Counted from the stretch's first letter, positions 17,626 to 28,044 are shown. The stretch is DNA of 64,000 nucleotides from Beijerinckia mobilis (GCF_000745425.1 NZ_JQJH01000003.1:186001-250000); one strand, 5' to 3'. Made by a program: numbers and translations. Notes: generated by a model from the letters alone, not told the origin.

Positions 17626-18401
17626 GGTCCGAATTGTTCGCGTAGAATCTGTTCGTTGAGCGAATGGCCGGGATCATGGAGAAGCACGAGGCCGGTCGCA
17701 TGATCCATCTCGATGGTGACGCGGGCCACGTGCCGGAATTCGTAATGGTCGGCGACAGCCGAGACTGGTCGTTTGTCCGGATCGAGGACCGTGATCGTCA
17801 CACTCACCTTGTCACGCAGCAGCGCGCCACGCCAGCCGCGTGGCCGGAACGGAGAAATGGGCGTGAGGGCAACCATGGCGGCATCAAGCGGAAGGATCGG
17901 CCCGTGGGCGGAGAGATTATAGGCGGTGGAGCCGACTGGTGTTGCCAGAAGCACGCCATCGGCGACAAGCTCGCTCAACCGTTCCTGACCATTGATCGCG
18001 ATGCGCAATTTGGCGGTCTGATAGGTCTGGCGGAACAGATAGACTTCATTGATGGCGCGCGCCTTGATTTCCATGCCGCGCGTATCGACTGCCTGCATAC
18101 GCAGCGGATGCACGACGGAGGCTTCGGCCACTTCCAGGCGTTTTTCAAGCTCGTCCAGCCGGAATTCATTCATGAGAAAGCCGACCGAGCCGCGATTCAT
18201 GCCATAGATCGGTTTCTTCTGGCCCATGAAACGATGCAGCGCCTGCAACATCATGCCATCGCCGCCGAGCGCGACAATGACATCGGCTTCGTCCGGATTG
18301 ACATTACCGTAGAGGATGACGAGCTCCCGCATCGCCTCGGCGGCCTCATGCGTGGAAGCGGCGATGAAGGCGATGCGTTGAAAACGACGCTGCTTCGACA
18401 A
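17622..18401 (-). CDS. nadK: NAD kinase
   Basis: Phosphorylates NAD to NADP. From a TTG start at 18401 the protein is 259 residues, the usual size, and begins MSKQRRFQRIAFIAAS, the start expected for alphaproteobacterial NadK. The catalytic GGDG motif lies at 46-49, followed by MNRGSVGFLMN, NEVYLFRQ and the signature DGVLLATPVGSTAYNLSAHGP. No in-frame ATG lies at the right place: the frame continues to 18629 and the nearest upstream ATG would add 27 residues of unrelated sequence. Its stop overlaps the start of nudK. First gene of the leftward run. Confidence 0.93.
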   Translation of the reverse strand: MSKQRRFQRIAFIAASTHEAAEAMRELVILYGNVNPDEADVIVALGGDGMMLQALHRFMGQKKPIYGMNRGSVGFLMNEFRLDELEKRLEVAEASVVHPLRMQAVDTRGMEIKARAINEVYLFRQTYQTAKLRIAINGQERLSELVADGVLLATPVGSTAYNLSAHGPILPLDAAMVALTPISPFRPRGWRGALLRDKVSVTITVLDPDKRPVSAVADHYEFRHVARVTIEMDHATGLVLLHDPGHSLNEQILREQFGP

Positions 18402-18692
18402 GATTCTGTCCGCGATTGAGGCATTGGCGATGGATGGGATAGAGCACCGTCCCGCTTCACCGTGGCATTGGTAAAGCCACATCGCGTACCAGGGACGATT
18501 CTCCTCCTTTTCCTTACCGTCTAGAATATCCCGACAGACCTTCGCAAGCCTAGCCCGGACTTGTCGTTGATCGGGGCCACGCGAAAGTCTCGAAATTGCA
18601 TTCGCTCGCGAGGTCAATGTGCGGCGCAATGTCGCTTCGGTAATCGTTCTCGCGCTCGCACTCGCACCGTTTGGGATGATTCCCTGATTGGT

Positions 18693-19304
18693 TCAAGGGT
18701 TGGACACGGGTTCGTTTGCGGGAGCGGAAAAGTCGATGGTTGTCGCAGGGTCACCGGCGAGCAGGCGCTGCGGTCTTTGCTGAAAGCTCCAGCCTTTCGC
18801 AATGCGATCGAAGATCCAGGTCGTCGAGAAATTGTCGATCGGCCAGCTTTGTGGACTCTGCTTCTTATTGCCGAGAATGAAGTTGGCGATCCTTGGTAAT
18901 TGATTGTGTTTCCAGGAAATGAGAACAACGCCGCCTTGTTTGGCGTTGACGGCTTCGACCAGTGCCGGTTCTTCCCCTTCCGCGAAGTCGCAATTCACCG
19001 GAATGGCTAGCTCTTCCGCGAGAGGCCAGAGCGTCTGCTGCGGTCGCAGGCTGGTGTTGGTTGGATAGGCCCGACAGGCGAAAAGACAATCCGGCTGTGC
19101 GATGGTGGGATCGAGAGGGGCCTGACCATCGAGCGGCGCGAAATAGCGCACCAGGGCGCCTGCGCGCTGCCAGCCGCGAACCGAAAGTGAATCCTTGCTC
19201 TTTGTCCCATCAGGTTCGACGCCGCGAATGGAATTGGGCAGAAGATTTCTATCCTTGATCGGTTTCTCCGAGTGGCGGATCAGCATAATTTTGAGAGGAG
19301 GCAT
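18693..19304 (-). CDS. Histidine phosphatase family protein (phosphoglycerate mutase-like)
   Basis: A 203-residue protein beginning MPPLKIMLIRHSEKP: the RH pair (10-11) is the phospho-acceptor motif of the histidine phosphatase superfamily, followed by LSVRGWQRAGALVRYF, which is the second conserved block. The later active-site histidine may be that in 'VVLISWKHNQLPRI'. Substrate unknown. I chose the ATG at 19304, with CAGG eight bases before it; the frame is open to 19388, but the extra residues are not family-like. It has no evident functional partner: nadK lies 290 bases downstream. Confidence 0.75.
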   Translation of the reverse strand: MPPLKIMLIRHSEKPIKDRNLLPNSIRGVEPDGTKSKDSLSVRGWQRAGALVRYFAPLDGQAPLDPTIAQPDCLFACRAYPTNTSLRPQQTLWPLAEELAIPVNCDFAEGEEPALVEAVNAKQGGVVLISWKHNQLPRIANFILGNKKQSPQSWPIDNFSTTWIFDRIAKGWSFQQRPQRLLAGDPATTIDFSAPANEPVSNP

Positions 19305-19415
19305 GGCAAAACCTGATACGGAAGCGCGAAGGAACGCCGCGACGGCCTGTGACGAGCCGCCGGTATTCTGGCTTTCCTCCCGAGGCATTGATGTTTAAAG
19401 CTCGGCTTTATACTA

Positions 19416-19452
19416 GACCTCATCGATCCCGGTCTGTTGGATCGATGAGGTC
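19416..19452. repeat. Perfect 14-bp inverted repeat (hairpin 1)
   Basis: Arms GACCTCATCGATCC (19416-19429) and GGATCGATGAGGTC (19439-19452) are exact complements around a 9-base loop. No T-run follows on either strand, so a terminator is unlikely. An operator or an RNA hairpin is possible. Confidence 0.75.
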
Positions 19453-19464
19453 CGTCGGGGAAGC

Positions 19465-19537
19465 CGCCGCTATGCGGGCGTGGCGCCCAATCTTGACGTA
19501 TTATTCCTGTCGAGATTGGGTGTGGCACGTAGCGGCG
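19465..19537. repeat. Long imperfect inverted repeat (hairpin 2)
   Basis: The outer arms CGCCGCTA (19465-19472) and TAGCGGCG (19530-19537) and the inner arms CCCAATCT (19486-19493) and AGATTGGG (19513-19520) nest in one hairpin with mismatches between them. It begins 12 bases after hairpin 1. Possibly a structured RNA; I recognise no known family. Confidence 0.6.
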
Positions 19538-19789
19538 AAGACATGTTTCAGAGGAATGGAGCAATTACGGGACCTGTAACGTCAAGGGAATAGATGTGTT
19601 CACCCGTCGCTGGCCTGGTCCTGATCGCACGCTCCTGGTGAGTGGTTATGCGCATCAATCGTTTATGAGAAGGGATGTCCTGCCAAGGCATCGGTTATTC
19701 AATCTTTGATTACTATTTGCCGTTCAGATGGAGGAGGGCGACGATTTTGCTGACGTTTTCCCCGCCATGCCATTCCGTCGGAAGGTCCG

Positions 19790-20887
19790 ATGACTGAACA
19801 TCCCATTGCCGAAGTCGGTTCACATTTTCTCGTCGGCCTTCGCCCGACGCCTCTGCTTGACGAGCGCGACCGGGTTTTGTTGAGGGATCTGCAACCGGCG
19901 GGGGTGATCCTCTATAAAAGCAACTTCCGCCATGATCTGCCTTATGCCGAATGGCTCGCCAGTCAAGCGCGCCTGATCGAGGATATTCATGCCGCCTGCG
20001 GCCGCGAGCATCTGTGGATAGGCGTTGATCATGAAGGCGGCCGCGTCTGCCGTACACCGGCGCCGATCACAAGGTTCAGCTATGCCGCGCATTGGGGCGA
20101 ACGTGCTCCCGCGATCGGCGCAGCGATGGGAATGGAACTCGCCTCGCTGGGGATCAATCTCAATTTTGCGCCGGTACTTGATATTCATACCAATCCCGCC
20201 AATCCAGTGATCGGTGAGCGGGCTTTCGGTTCCGACGCGGAGACGGTCATAGAGCACGGGCTCGGCTTTCTGCGGGCGATGGAGGCGCAGCATGTGCTTG
20301 GCTGCGGCAAGCATTTCCCCGGGCATGGCGATACGTCCGTCGATTCCCATTACGGCCTTCCCAGCCAGTCGGCGGGGCTCGATGATCTGCGCCGGCGTGA
20401 ATTGCTGCCCTTCATCGCGGCGATCAAGGCAGGCGTCTCGATGCTCATGACCTCGCATATTCTGTTTCCGGCGGTGGATCCTGAGTTTCCGGTCACGCTG
20501 TCGCGGCGTTTCTGCACCGATCTTCTGCGTGATGAGCTGGGCTATCGCGGCGTTGTGGTCTCCGACGACATCGGCATGGGCGCGATGAACGCGTTTTTCG
20601 CGCAGCCGGAAGCTGCCGCGCGGCTTCTCGCCTCAGGCTGTGATCTGATCATGGTTTGCGCCCATTGGACCGAGACCGAGCGCGTGCGCGATTTCGCTCA
20701 GGCGATCCTGCACGCCCGGGAGGCCGGCGAACTTCCCGAAGCGCTGCTGTCAGCCTCGCAGGCGCGGATCGAGGCGCTCCTGCGCGAGGCGCCGCGCAAT
20801 CCGGTCACAAGCCTCGCGCCGGAGATCTTCGAGCGTCACGCACAGGCGGGACCGCTCTTCGAGGCAAAGACCGTTGAGGTAATTTGA
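19790..20887 (+). CDS. nagZ: Beta-N-acetylhexosaminidase (GH3)
   Basis: Cytoplasmic enzyme of peptidoglycan recycling that removes N-acetylglucosamine from anhydro-muropeptides. The 365-residue protein carries the NagZ loop motif KHFPGHGDT (174-182), with the catalytic Asp-His dyad, WIGVDHEGGRV (76-86) and the nucleophile motif VSDDIGMGAM near 258. Alphaproteobacterial genomes usually place nagZ downstream of an SPOR protein and argS, with segregation factors scpAB after it; none of those neighbours is here. The ATG follows GGAAGG closely, so the start is reliable. Confidence 0.95.
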   Translation: MTEHPIAEVGSHFLVGLRPTPLLDERDRVLLRDLQPAGVILYKSNFRHDLPYAEWLASQARLIEDIHAACGREHLWIGVDHEGGRVCRTPAPITRFSYAAHWGERAPAIGAAMGMELASLGINLNFAPVLDIHTNPANPVIGERAFGSDAETVIEHGLGFLRAMEAQHVLGCGKHFPGHGDTSVDSHYGLPSQSAGLDDLRRRELLPFIAAIKAGVSMLMTSHILFPAVDPEFPVTLSRRFCTDLLRDELGYRGVVVSDDIGMGAMNAFFAQPEAAARLLASGCDLIMVCAHWTETERVRDFAQAILHAREAGELPEALLSASQARIEALLREAPRNPVTSLAPEIFERHAQAGPLFEAKTVEVI

Positions 20888-20919
20888 TACCAAATCGCAC
20901 AGAGCCCGACAGATTGGGA

Positions 20920-21960
20920 TCAGCGAGACTGGGTATAAGAATGTGATGGGCTTTCGGTCTGTTGTTCGTGCACCGTTCGCGTTTCCACTGGGCGCACGGT
21001 ACGGGCGTAATTCTGGGCGATGACCGCGCAGACGAAAAGCTGAATCTGGTGGAAGAGCATCAGGGGCAGTACGGCGAGGGTGACGGAAGGCCCGGCGAAG
21101 AGAATATTCGCCATGGGAATGCCGCTGACGATGCTTTTCTTCGAACCGCAGAAGACAATGACAATCTGATCCTCGCGTTTGAAGCCGAGCCAACGGCTAG
21201 CATAGGTCGTCGCGGCGAGGGCAATGAAAAGGATCAGCGTGTCGGCGGCGAAGATCACGCCGAAATCAGCGAGGCTGAGCGACGACCACACATGATTGAC
21301 CATGCCTGTGCTGAAGGCCGCATAGACGACGAGCAAAATTGAGCCGCGATCCACGAAAGAGGTGAGCGCCTTGTGGCGCTCGACGAAGCTACCGATCCAG
21401 CGCCGCAGACCCTGCCCGAGAAGAAAAGGGACTAGAATCTGGATCACCAGATCCTCGATCGCGCCGGTATTGAGGCCGACGCCCTTGGTCCGCATCAAAA
21501 GCGAGACCAGTGCCGGGGTGATGAAAATGCCGAAGAAACTCGATGCGGAAGCACTGCATAAGGCTGCAGGCACGTTGCCGCCGGCAATCGAGGTGAAAGC
21601 CACTGAGGATTGCACTGTCGAAGGCACCAGCGTCAGGAACAAAAGCCCCATCGCGACCTGCGGCGATAGCCAGTTCCCCAAAAAATGCACCAGCATGAGG
21701 CCAACAACGGGAAACAGCACGAAGGTGCTGGCGAGCACCACCAATTGCAGACGCCAATGGGTGATGCCGGCAAGCACTGCCTCCGGCTTTAATCGTGCAC
21801 CGTAAAGAAAGAACAGGGCGAAAATGGCCGCATAGACCAATTGATCCATGAATCGGTCCATGGCGCCGCGCGCCGGGGCTACGACGGCAAGGCCGATGGC
21901 GATCAAAAGCCCGATGAGAAACGGGTCGAGCGGGGGAAGAAAGCGGCGGAGAGCGGACAT
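20920..21960 (-). CDS. Bile acid:sodium symporter-like (SBF/YfeH family) membrane protein
   Basis: A 346-residue protein with about nine to ten hydrophobic helices. Blocks such as LDPFLIGLLIAIGLAVV, AAIFALFFLYGARL, LVPSTVQSSVAFTSIAGGN and FCGSKKSIVSGIPMA are characteristic of the SBF-like YfeH group, whose substrates are unknown. The basic tail after the last helix is not conserved-looking. The ATG at 21960 has a GAAAGAA stretch before it; the ATG at 21978 would add six residues. It converges with nagZ. Confidence 0.8.
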   Translation of the reverse strand: MSALRRFLPPLDPFLIGLLIAIGLAVVAPARGAMDRFMDQLVYAAIFALFFLYGARLKPEAVLAGITHWRLQLVVLASTFVLFPVVGLMLVHFLGNWLSPQVAMGLLFLTLVPSTVQSSVAFTSIAGGNVPAALCSASASSFFGIFITPALVSLLMRTKGVGLNTGAIEDLVIQILVPFLLGQGLRRWIGSFVERHKALTSFVDRGSILLVVYAAFSTGMVNHVWSSLSLADFGVIFAADTLILFIALAATTYASRWLGFKREDQIVIVFCGSKKSIVSGIPMANILFAGPSVTLAVLPLMLFHQIQLFVCAVIAQNYARTVRPVETRTVHEQQTESPSHSYTQSR

Positions 21961-22152
21961 GGCGATTCTTTCGAACATTTTCGGGAATCATGCCCGCATG
22001 GAGCGGAAAATGCCCTTATCCATTGGTTTAAGTCGGATGTACGAGCGCGCCGGATCGCCCTTTGAAGGGCACGAATGTCCTACGTCCTGCCGCTTGCCCC
22101 AGACGGCAGGATTGATCTTCATGCAATGCCATTGAAATGACGGAGCAACGTC

Positions 22153-22626
22153 CTATTGAAAGGCGACTTTCAGAATTTCGTAGCTCTTGCCGCCGCCAGG
22201 GGTATTCACCTCGACGGAATCACCAATTTTCTTGCCGATGAGGGCGCGCGCGGTTGGAGAGCTGATCGACACACGGCCAGCCTTCACATCGGCCTCGGTC
22301 TCTCCGACGATCTTATAGACTTTCTCTTCTTCGGTATCTTCGTCGACGAGCGTCACGGTCGCGCCGAACATCACGGTTGAACCGGACAATTTGCTCGCGT
22401 CGATGATTTCCGCACGGGATAATTTATCCTCGAGCTCGGCGATCCGGCCTTCATTCAAGGATTGAGCTTCCTTGGCGGCATGATATTCGGCATTTTCCGA
22501 TAAATCGCCATGAGAGCGGGCCTCGGCGATCGCCTGAATGATCCGTGGGCGTTCTTCCTGCTGGCGTTGCTTCAATTCCTTGTCCAGCGCCTGGTAACCC
22601 TCTGGCGTAATCGGGAATTTATCCAT
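22153..22626 (-). CDS. greA: Transcription elongation factor GreA
   Basis: Rescues backtracked RNA polymerase by stimulating transcript cleavage. The 157-residue protein has the N-terminal coiled coil with the acidic tip ([19 protein letters not shown]) that enters the secondary channel, and the C-terminal FKBP-like domain ([23 protein letters not shown]). Two adjacent ATG codons occur; I chose the second (22626) because it lies six bases from the GAAAGAG site, against three for the first. It lies just downstream of carB in the same orientation, a neighbour pair common in alphaproteobacteria. Confidence 0.97.
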   Translation of the reverse strand: MDKFPITPEGYQALDKELKQRQQEERPRIIQAIAEARSHGDLSENAEYHAAKEAQSLNEGRIAELEDKLSRAEIIDASKLSGSTVMFGATVTLVDEDTEEEKVYKIVGETEADVKAGRVSISSPTARALIGKKIGDSVEVNTPGGGKSYEILKVAFQ

Positions 22627-22740
22627 CATCGTCTCTTTCGAAATAAAATACCTGCCGCTCGTAACGCCCGATCAAGAATGGCAAGTATGGGACACCTTCA
22701 CGGGTCCGGCAAGAGCGGGATCACGCTCTCGAAGTCCTAA

Positions 22741-25700
22741 TCAGGCGAAATAATCCTGAAGGGCGTGAACTTCCAGATCTCCCGCGAGATAAGCACGGAT
22801 TCCTTGCGCGGCGGCGATCGCTCCCGCAAGAGTGGTATAGTAAGGCACTTTGTGCAAGAGCGCGGCGCGGCGCAGGGAGCGCGAGTCGGCCAGCGCCTGC
22901 GCGCCTTCCGTCGTGTTGAGCACGAGCTGTATCAGGCCATTCTTGATCGCATCGACCACATGCGGGCGGCCTTCCGAGACCTTGTTCAACCGTTGCGCCG
23001 GAATGCCCTCGGCCTCCAGGAAACGGGCGGTGCCGCCGGTCGCGCAGATCTTGAAGCCGAGCGTCACTAGCAACCGGATTGTTTCGACGGCGCGATGTTT
23101 GTCCTCGTCGCGCACCGAGACAAAGACGGTGCCCTTGGTCGGCACTTTGGTGCCACCGCCGAGCTGGCTTTTGGCGAAAGCAATGGCGAAGGAATAATCG
23201 ATTCCCATGACTTCGCCGGTCGAACGCATCTCTGGTCCCAGGACCGTATCGACACCGGGAAAACGGGCGAAGGGAAAGACGGCTTCCTTTACGCCGACAT
23301 GCCGCAGCTTTTTGGATTCCAGCTTGAAGTCGGCGAGGCGTTCCCCGGTCATGAGGCGCGCTGCGATCTTGGCAAGCGGCACGCCGATGACCTTGGCGAC
23401 GAAAGGAACTGTGCGGGCAGCGCGGGGATTCACCTCCAGCACATAGATTTCATCGTCTTTCAAGGCATATTGGACGTTCATGAAACCACCAACCTGCAGG
23501 GCGAGGGCAAGCTTGCGAGTCTGATCCTCGAGTGCGGCGATCTTTTCGGGACCGAGAGACCGGGGTGGCAGCGAGCAGGCGCTATCGCCGGAATGAATGC
23601 CGGCTTCCTCGATATGCTCCATGATGCCGCAGATGAAGACCTCCTTGCCGTCGCAGAGGGCATCGACGTCGACTTCCACGGCATCGGAAAGGTATCGGTC
23701 GAAGAGCAGCGGGTTCTTGCCCAGTACCGTATTGATCTGGCCGGTCTTGTCGTTGGGATAACGGGATTTGATCTCAGAGGACACGAGGCCCGGCAGGGTG
23801 CCGAGGAGGTAGTCGTCGAAGGCCGCATTGTCGCGGATGATCGCCATCGCCCGGCCGCCGAGCACATAGGATGGCCGCACCACCAGCGGAAGGCCGAGAT
23901 CGGCGGCGACGAGGCGCGATTGTTCGACCGAGAAGGCGATCCCGTTCATCGGCTGCTTGAGGCCGATCTTCTCCAAAAGGCGCTTGAAACGGTCCCTGTC
24001 CTCGGCAAGATCGATGGAATCGACGGAGGTGCCGAGAATAGGCACGCCGGCCCGCTCCAAAGCATGGGCGAGTTTGAGCGGTGTCTGGCCGCCGAACTGG
24101 ACGATGACGCCTTTGAGAGTTCCGGCTTGTTGTTCCTTCGCCAGGATGGAGAGCACGTCCTCGATCGTGAGCGGTTCGAAATAGAGCCGGTCCGATGTGT
24201 CGTAATCGGTCGAGACGGTCTCAGGATTGCAGTTGATCATGATCGTCTCGAGCCCGGCATCGTGCAGGGCGAAACAGGCCTGACAGCAGCAATAATCGAA
24301 TTCGATGCCCTGGCCGATGCGGTTCGGGCCGCCGCCGAGAATCACAACCTTGTCGCGGTTCGAGGGGCGGGCCTCGCAGACGGGCGGCCCGGCAAAGGGT
24401 GGTGCATAAGTGGAATAGAGGTAGGCGGTGGGAGAGGCGAATTCCGCCGCGCAGGTGTCGATGCGCTTGTAAACGGGCTCGACGCCGAGTTCCGCCCGCA
24501 GCGCGGCGACCTCGCGGGGGCCTGTGCCGGTAAGCGTCGCTAGCCGCGCGTCGGAAAAGCCAGCGGCCTTGAGGCGGCGCAGATTGGCGGCATCCTGAGG
24601 CAGACCGAAGGCGCGCACCTTGGCTTCGAGGTCCAGAATGCCGGCGATCTGATCGAGAAACCAGCGGTCAATGGAACAGGCCTCGTGGATTTCCTCGATG
24701 CTCATTCCCTCGCGCATCGCCTGTGCGACCTTGAGGAGCCGGTCGGGTGTCGGTCGGCCGAGGGCGCCGCGCAGCGCGTTCATGTCGTCGCCGAGACCGA
24801 GGCCATCGATGGCGATTTCATCGAGCCCGGTGAGGCCGGTATCGAGCGAGCGAAGGGCTTTCTGCAGGCTTTCCGCGAAGGTGCGGCCGATGGCCATGGT
24901 CTCGCCGACCGATTTCATCGCGGTCGTCAGCGTGTCCTCGGCGCCGGGAAATTTCTCGAAGGCGAAGCGCGGAATTTTGGTGACGACATAATCGATCGAC
25001 GGCTCGAACGAGGCTGGCGTTGCCCCGCCGGTAATGTCGTTGGCGATTTCGTCCAGCGTATAGCCGACGGCGAGACGTGCCGCGACTTTGGCGATGGGAA
25101 AACCGGTCGCCTTCGAGGCCAGCGCCGAGGAGCGCGAGACGCGCGGGTTCATCTCGATGACGATCATGCGGCCATCCTGCGGATTGACCGCGAATTGCAC
25201 GTTGGAGCCGCCGGTCTCGACGCCGATCTCGCGCAAAACCGCGAGCGAGGCATCGCGCATGACCTGATATTCCTTGTCGGTCAGGGTCAGCGCCGGGGCG
25301 ACGGTGATCGAATCGCCGGTATGGACACCCATCGGATCGATATTTTCGATCGAGCAGACGATGATGCAATTGTCGTTGCGGTCGCGCACGACCTCCATTT
25401 CATATTCCTTCCAGCCGAGGACGCTTTCCTCGACCAGAACTTCGTTGGTCGGCGAGGCATCGATGCCCCGCTCGATGATGTCGATATATTCGGCCTTGTT
25501 ATAGGCGATGCCACCTCCCGTGCCGCCCATGGTGAAGGACGGGCGGATGATCGCCGGCAGCCCGATATCGTCGAGAATATCGAGTGCCTGGTTGAGCGTC
25601 TTGATCTGATGCGAGCGCGGCGTCGAAAGCCCTATCTTCGTCATCGCCTCGCGGAACAATTCGCGGTCCTCGGCCTTGTCGATCGCTTCGGCGGTCGCGC

Positions 25701-26064
25701 CGATCATCTCGACGTCATAATCGTCGAGAACCCCCATTTTCTTGAGAGAAAGGGCACAATTCAGCGCTGTTTGGCCACCCATCGTCGGCAAAAGGGCGAA
25801 GCCGCCCGGCGCGGCATGGCGTTCCTTGGCGATGATCTTGGCGACCACTTCCGGGGTGATCGGCTCGACGTAGGTCCGGTCGGCCATGTCCGGATCGGTC
25901 ATGATCGTCGCCGGATTGGAATTGACGAGAACGATCCGGTACCCCTCCTGTCGCAAAGCCTTGCACGCCTGCGTTCCAGAATAATCGAATTCGCACGCCT
26001 GGCCGATGATGATCGGACCGGCGCCAATGATCATGATGGTGCCGATATCTGTGCGCTTGGGCAT
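22741..26064 (-). CDS. carB: Carbamoyl-phosphate synthase large subunit
   Basis: Makes carbamoyl phosphate from bicarbonate, ammonia (delivered by the small subunit CarA) and two ATP, for arginine and pyrimidine synthesis. At 1107 residues it is full length: two homologous ATP-grasp halves ([20 protein letters not shown] at the start; [18 protein letters not shown] opening the second half near residue 570), an oligomerisation segment between them and the C-terminal regulatory MGS-like domain ([18 protein letters not shown]). carA is not in the window. Long frames on the opposite strand (23095-24543, 24685-26325) are shadows. Confidence 0.98.
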   Translation of the reverse strand: MPKRTDIGTIMIIGAGPIIIGQACEFDYSGTQACKALRQEGYRIVLVNSNPATIMTDPDMADRTYVEPITPEVVAKIIAKERHAAPGGFALLPTMGGQTALNCALSLKKMGVLDDYDVEMIGATAEAIDKAEDRELFREAMTKIGLSTPRSHQIKTLNQALDILDDIGLPAIIRPSFTMGGTGGGIAYNKAEYIDIIERGIDASPTNEVLVEESVLGWKEYEMEVVRDRNDNCIIVCSIENIDPMGVHTGDSITVAPALTLTDKEYQVMRDASLAVLREIGVETGGSNVQFAVNPQDGRMIVIEMNPRVSRSSALASKATGFPIAKVAARLAVGYTLDEIANDITGGATPASFEPSIDYVVTKIPRFAFEKFPGAEDTLTTAMKSVGETMAIGRTFAESLQKALRSLDTGLTGLDEIAIDGLGLGDDMNALRGALGRPTPDRLLKVAQAMREGMSIEEIHEACSIDRWFLDQIAGILDLEAKVRAFGLPQDAANLRRLKAAGFSDARLATLTGTGPREVAALRAELGVEPVYKRIDTCAAEFASPTAYLYSTYAPPFAGPPVCEARPSNRDKVVILGGGPNRIGQGIEFDYCCCQACFALHDAGLETIMINCNPETVSTDYDTSDRLYFEPLTIEDVLSILAKEQQAGTLKGVIVQFGGQTPLKLAHALERAGVPILGTSVDSIDLAEDRDRFKRLLEKIGLKQPMNGIAFSVEQSRLVAADLGLPLVVRPSYVLGGRAMAIIRDNAAFDDYLLGTLPGLVSSEIKSRYPNDKTGQINTVLGKNPLLFDRYLSDAVEVDVDALCDGKEVFICGIMEHIEEAGIHSGDSACSLPPRSLGPEKIAALEDQTRKLALALQVGGFMNVQYALKDDEIYVLEVNPRAARTVPFVAKVIGVPLAKIAARLMTGERLADFKLESKKLRHVGVKEAVFPFARFPGVDTVLGPEMRSTGEVMGIDYSFAIAFAKSQLGGGTKVPTKGTVFVSVRDEDKHRAVETIRLLVTLGFKICATGGTARFLEAEGIPAQRLNKVSEGRPHVVDAIKNGLIQLVLNTTEGAQALADSRSLRRAALLHKVPYYTTLAGAIAAAQGIRAYLAGDLEVHALQDYFA

Positions 26065-26444
26065 GCGATCGCTGTTCCTGTAACCAAGGCTCGGGGGAGA
26101 GCCATCGAGGGTGAAATTCGGGCAACCGGCATGCGGCCGGGCAAGCTGGCCGCCGCGGAACGCGCGCCCTCCGTCGCGCTTCTCGCCGCATCCATCGGGC
26201 AGGTCGCGGCGCGCAGCATCCTTGCCGGGATCGGCCCGGAAGGAAACTGTGAAGAAGGATCGGAATGGCGTGGCGGGCCAGTGCTAAAACAAAAAACCCG
26301 CGGATGGAACGAAAGATTGCGCTGAGAGAGCGGGAAAGTGCGCCACACGCTCGCGGAGGCCTCTGGCCTCTTGGTTCGGGGAGTGGATTTTCACAGGCAG
26401 TGCGCCACCAAAGACTTCTTACCTCCCGTTTCTTGCTTCCCGTT
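26065..26444. other. Intergenic region upstream of carB
   Basis: No gene supported. Read leftwards, CCCGC near 26330 can pair with GCGGG just before a TTTTTTGTTTT run at 26285-26297, with a loop of some 30 bases; this is a weak candidate terminator for the EcsC operon. The carB promoter must lie to the left of it. No riboswitch recognised. Confidence 0.4.
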
Positions 26445-27050
26445 TCAAGGACCGACGTAACGAACCGACGGCCGGGAGGAATTCTCGAGTGAAGCGGGAA
26501 TGGGTTCCTCTACCGAGAGCGCGGCGGAACGCCCTGTGTTGACGGAAAGGGAGGCTTCGCGTCGCGCCGGGAAAATGGGATTCGCCTTGGCGGCGGCAAT
26601 GGCGACGAGCAGTTCCTTGTGGCGCGCCTTGCGGCCGCTCAGCATTGCTATCGGCTGGAAATCATCGAGGGAATGCGGTCCGCTGCTATCTCCCGTGAAG
26701 ATGCGCAGACCTTCCGGCAGCATGACTGCGTCACCAGAGCGCAGCGTCACATCCTTCAGAAGATCGGCTTTGGCATCCCCCGTCAAAGCCTGGATGATGA
26801 CGGGTCTCGGTGGTGATTTGGCGATCCGCGCTTTCTTTTTCTTCGCGTGGTGGCTGCGCGCCGAATGGGAATGCGGGGAGGGCGAGACATAGACCGGCGG
26901 TGCCGCCTCCTCCAGTCCAAACAGGGCCTCGAAAAACCCCGCTTGGGCATTTTCCACCGGCAGAAGAAGCGCGCCGGCAAGGAGCAAAGATCGAAAAGGA
27001 ATCTGACGAATCGATGCGTTAGAAATCGATGACGCGGAAATCGATCGCAT
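26445..27050 (-). CDS. Secreted protein of unknown function
   Basis: A 201-residue protein with an N-terminal signal sequence (SLLLAGALLLPVENAQA), a short His/Lys-rich segment (HSHSARSHHAKKKKARIAK) and a compact central block (LLKDVTLRSGDAVMLPEGLRIFTG) that looks conserved in character but matches no domain I can name. The C-terminal 50 residues are low complexity. It follows the EcsC gene by 13 bases on the same strand and is probably cotranscribed with it. Start: the ATG at 27050; a later Met is not available before the signal peptide. Confidence 0.6.
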   Translation of the reverse strand: MRSISASSISNASIRQIPFRSLLLAGALLLPVENAQAGFFEALFGLEEAAPPVYVSPSPHSHSARSHHAKKKKARIAKSPPRPVIIQALTGDAKADLLKDVTLRSGDAVMLPEGLRIFTGDSSGPHSLDDFQPIAMLSGRKARHKELLVAIAAAKANPIFPARREASLSVNTGRSAALSVEEPIPASLENSSRPSVRYVGP

Positions 27051-27063
27051 GGCTATCTCGGAG

Positions 27064-28044
27064 TTAGGCGCCGCGGTGAAACCAGTTTTGCATCGATGTT
27101 TTGAAAGAAGGCTTTGGTGGCGAGTTTAACGCCGCTTCCGCTTCGGCTTCCAGCAATTTCTGGTATTCCTCGCGGATAAGTGCGACGCCATAGGCTCTTT
27201 CCAGGCGGCGGATGGTGAAATGTCCGCGTGCCAAGGTCTGGAAATGGTCGATAAAGGCGTAATTGACGGCTGCTCCACCGACGGCTCCGAGCACCGGGAC
27301 GCTTTGAGCGGCGAGCTTCTGCGAGACCACTATGCCGAAACGCGGCGCGATTTGCGCGATGAGGCGAATCAGCACCGGCGCCGTCTCATCGACGATCTGA
27401 TGCGTCATGAGATAGCGCGTCGCCTCGGTAACGGATCTGGCAAGTATGCTGCGCATGGCGAAATAGCTGGTTTTGACCGCGATATTTTCCAGCCGGCCGT
27501 CAAAACTCATCGCTTCGCGGCGCACCTCGTCGTCCGCATGCAGGGTTCGGATGTCACGCTCATTGCCGAGCGCGAAAACCTCGAGACAGGCGAGAGCAAC
27601 GTCGGGATGGTCGAGGTCCTCTCCCTCGCTGCGTGCAATATCGGCGATCGAATGGAGCATGACGCCGGTCGAGAAGGGGAGTTCGACAAGAAGGCTTGAA
27701 AGGCCGAAGGCTCCCCCGGTGGCGCCCGAGAGCACAGCAACCGCCTTGTGCCAATGCCGGCTGTTCTGCCCTTCCTTGTTCCTCAGCGAATTCAGGACGA
27801 ACCGCAACGAGGATTGAATCGCTGTGAGCGCCGCCTTGTTGGCGCTGTCCACCACGGCAGGGGGAATGAGCGGTGCGAACAGAAGTGTTTTGCGCCCCAC
27901 AAGTGCCTGGATGCGTGCTGCAAAACTCTTGTGCTCGATCTGACGCAGGGCACGCAAAAGTGCGGCTTGGTCCTCTGGCAAGAGCAGGCTGCCGAGCGCC
28001 GGCAGACCGGAATTGGGCGTTGGTTCGATATTCACCAGGGACAT
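27064..28044 (-). CDS. EcsC family protein
   Basis: A 326-residue protein with the EcsC domain: VVDSANKAALTAIQSSLRFVLNSL, ATGGAFGLSSLLVELPFSTGVMLHSIADIARSEGEDL, and APRFGIVVSQKLAAQSVPVLGAVGGAAVNYAFIDHFQ, the last being the glycine-rich amphipathic block typical of the family. EcsC was named in Bacillus beside an ABC transporter that affects secretion, but its biochemical role is unclear, and no ABC genes are near here. It probably forms an operon with the following secreted protein gene (13-base gap). The start at 28044 matches where the homologous region begins. Confidence 0.8.
   Translation of the reverse strand: MSLVNIEPTPNSGLPALGSLLLPEDQAALLRALRQIEHKSFAARIQALVGRKTLLFAPLIPPAVVDSANKAALTAIQSSLRFVLNSLRNKEGQNSRHWHKAVAVLSGATGGAFGLSSLLVELPFSTGVMLHSIADIARSEGEDLDHPDVALACLEVFALGNERDIRTLHADDEVRREAMSFDGRLENIAVKTSYFAMRSILARSVTEATRYLMTHQIVDETAPVLIRLIAQIAPRFGIVVSQKLAAQSVPVLGAVGGAAVNYAFIDHFQTLARGHFTIRRLERAYGVALIREEYQKLLEAEAEAALNSPPKPSFKTSMQNWFHRGA

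Larger units (their letters stand above)
19305..19789. other. Divergent intergenic region between the histidine phosphatase gene and nagZ
   Basis: No gene supported. It contains two strong inverted repeats at 19416-19452 and 19465-19537, listed separately, then about 250 bases without evident structure up to the nagZ ribosome site (GGAAGG). Confidence 0.5.

Noticed and set aside
19416-19452. The 14-bp inverted repeat as a rho-independent terminator
   Set aside because: No T-run follows on either strand, and it lies upstream, not downstream, of both flanking genes.
23095-26325. Long rightward frames opposite carB
   Set aside because: They lie antisense to a full-length CarB with all motifs; the sequences look like reverse-complement artefacts.
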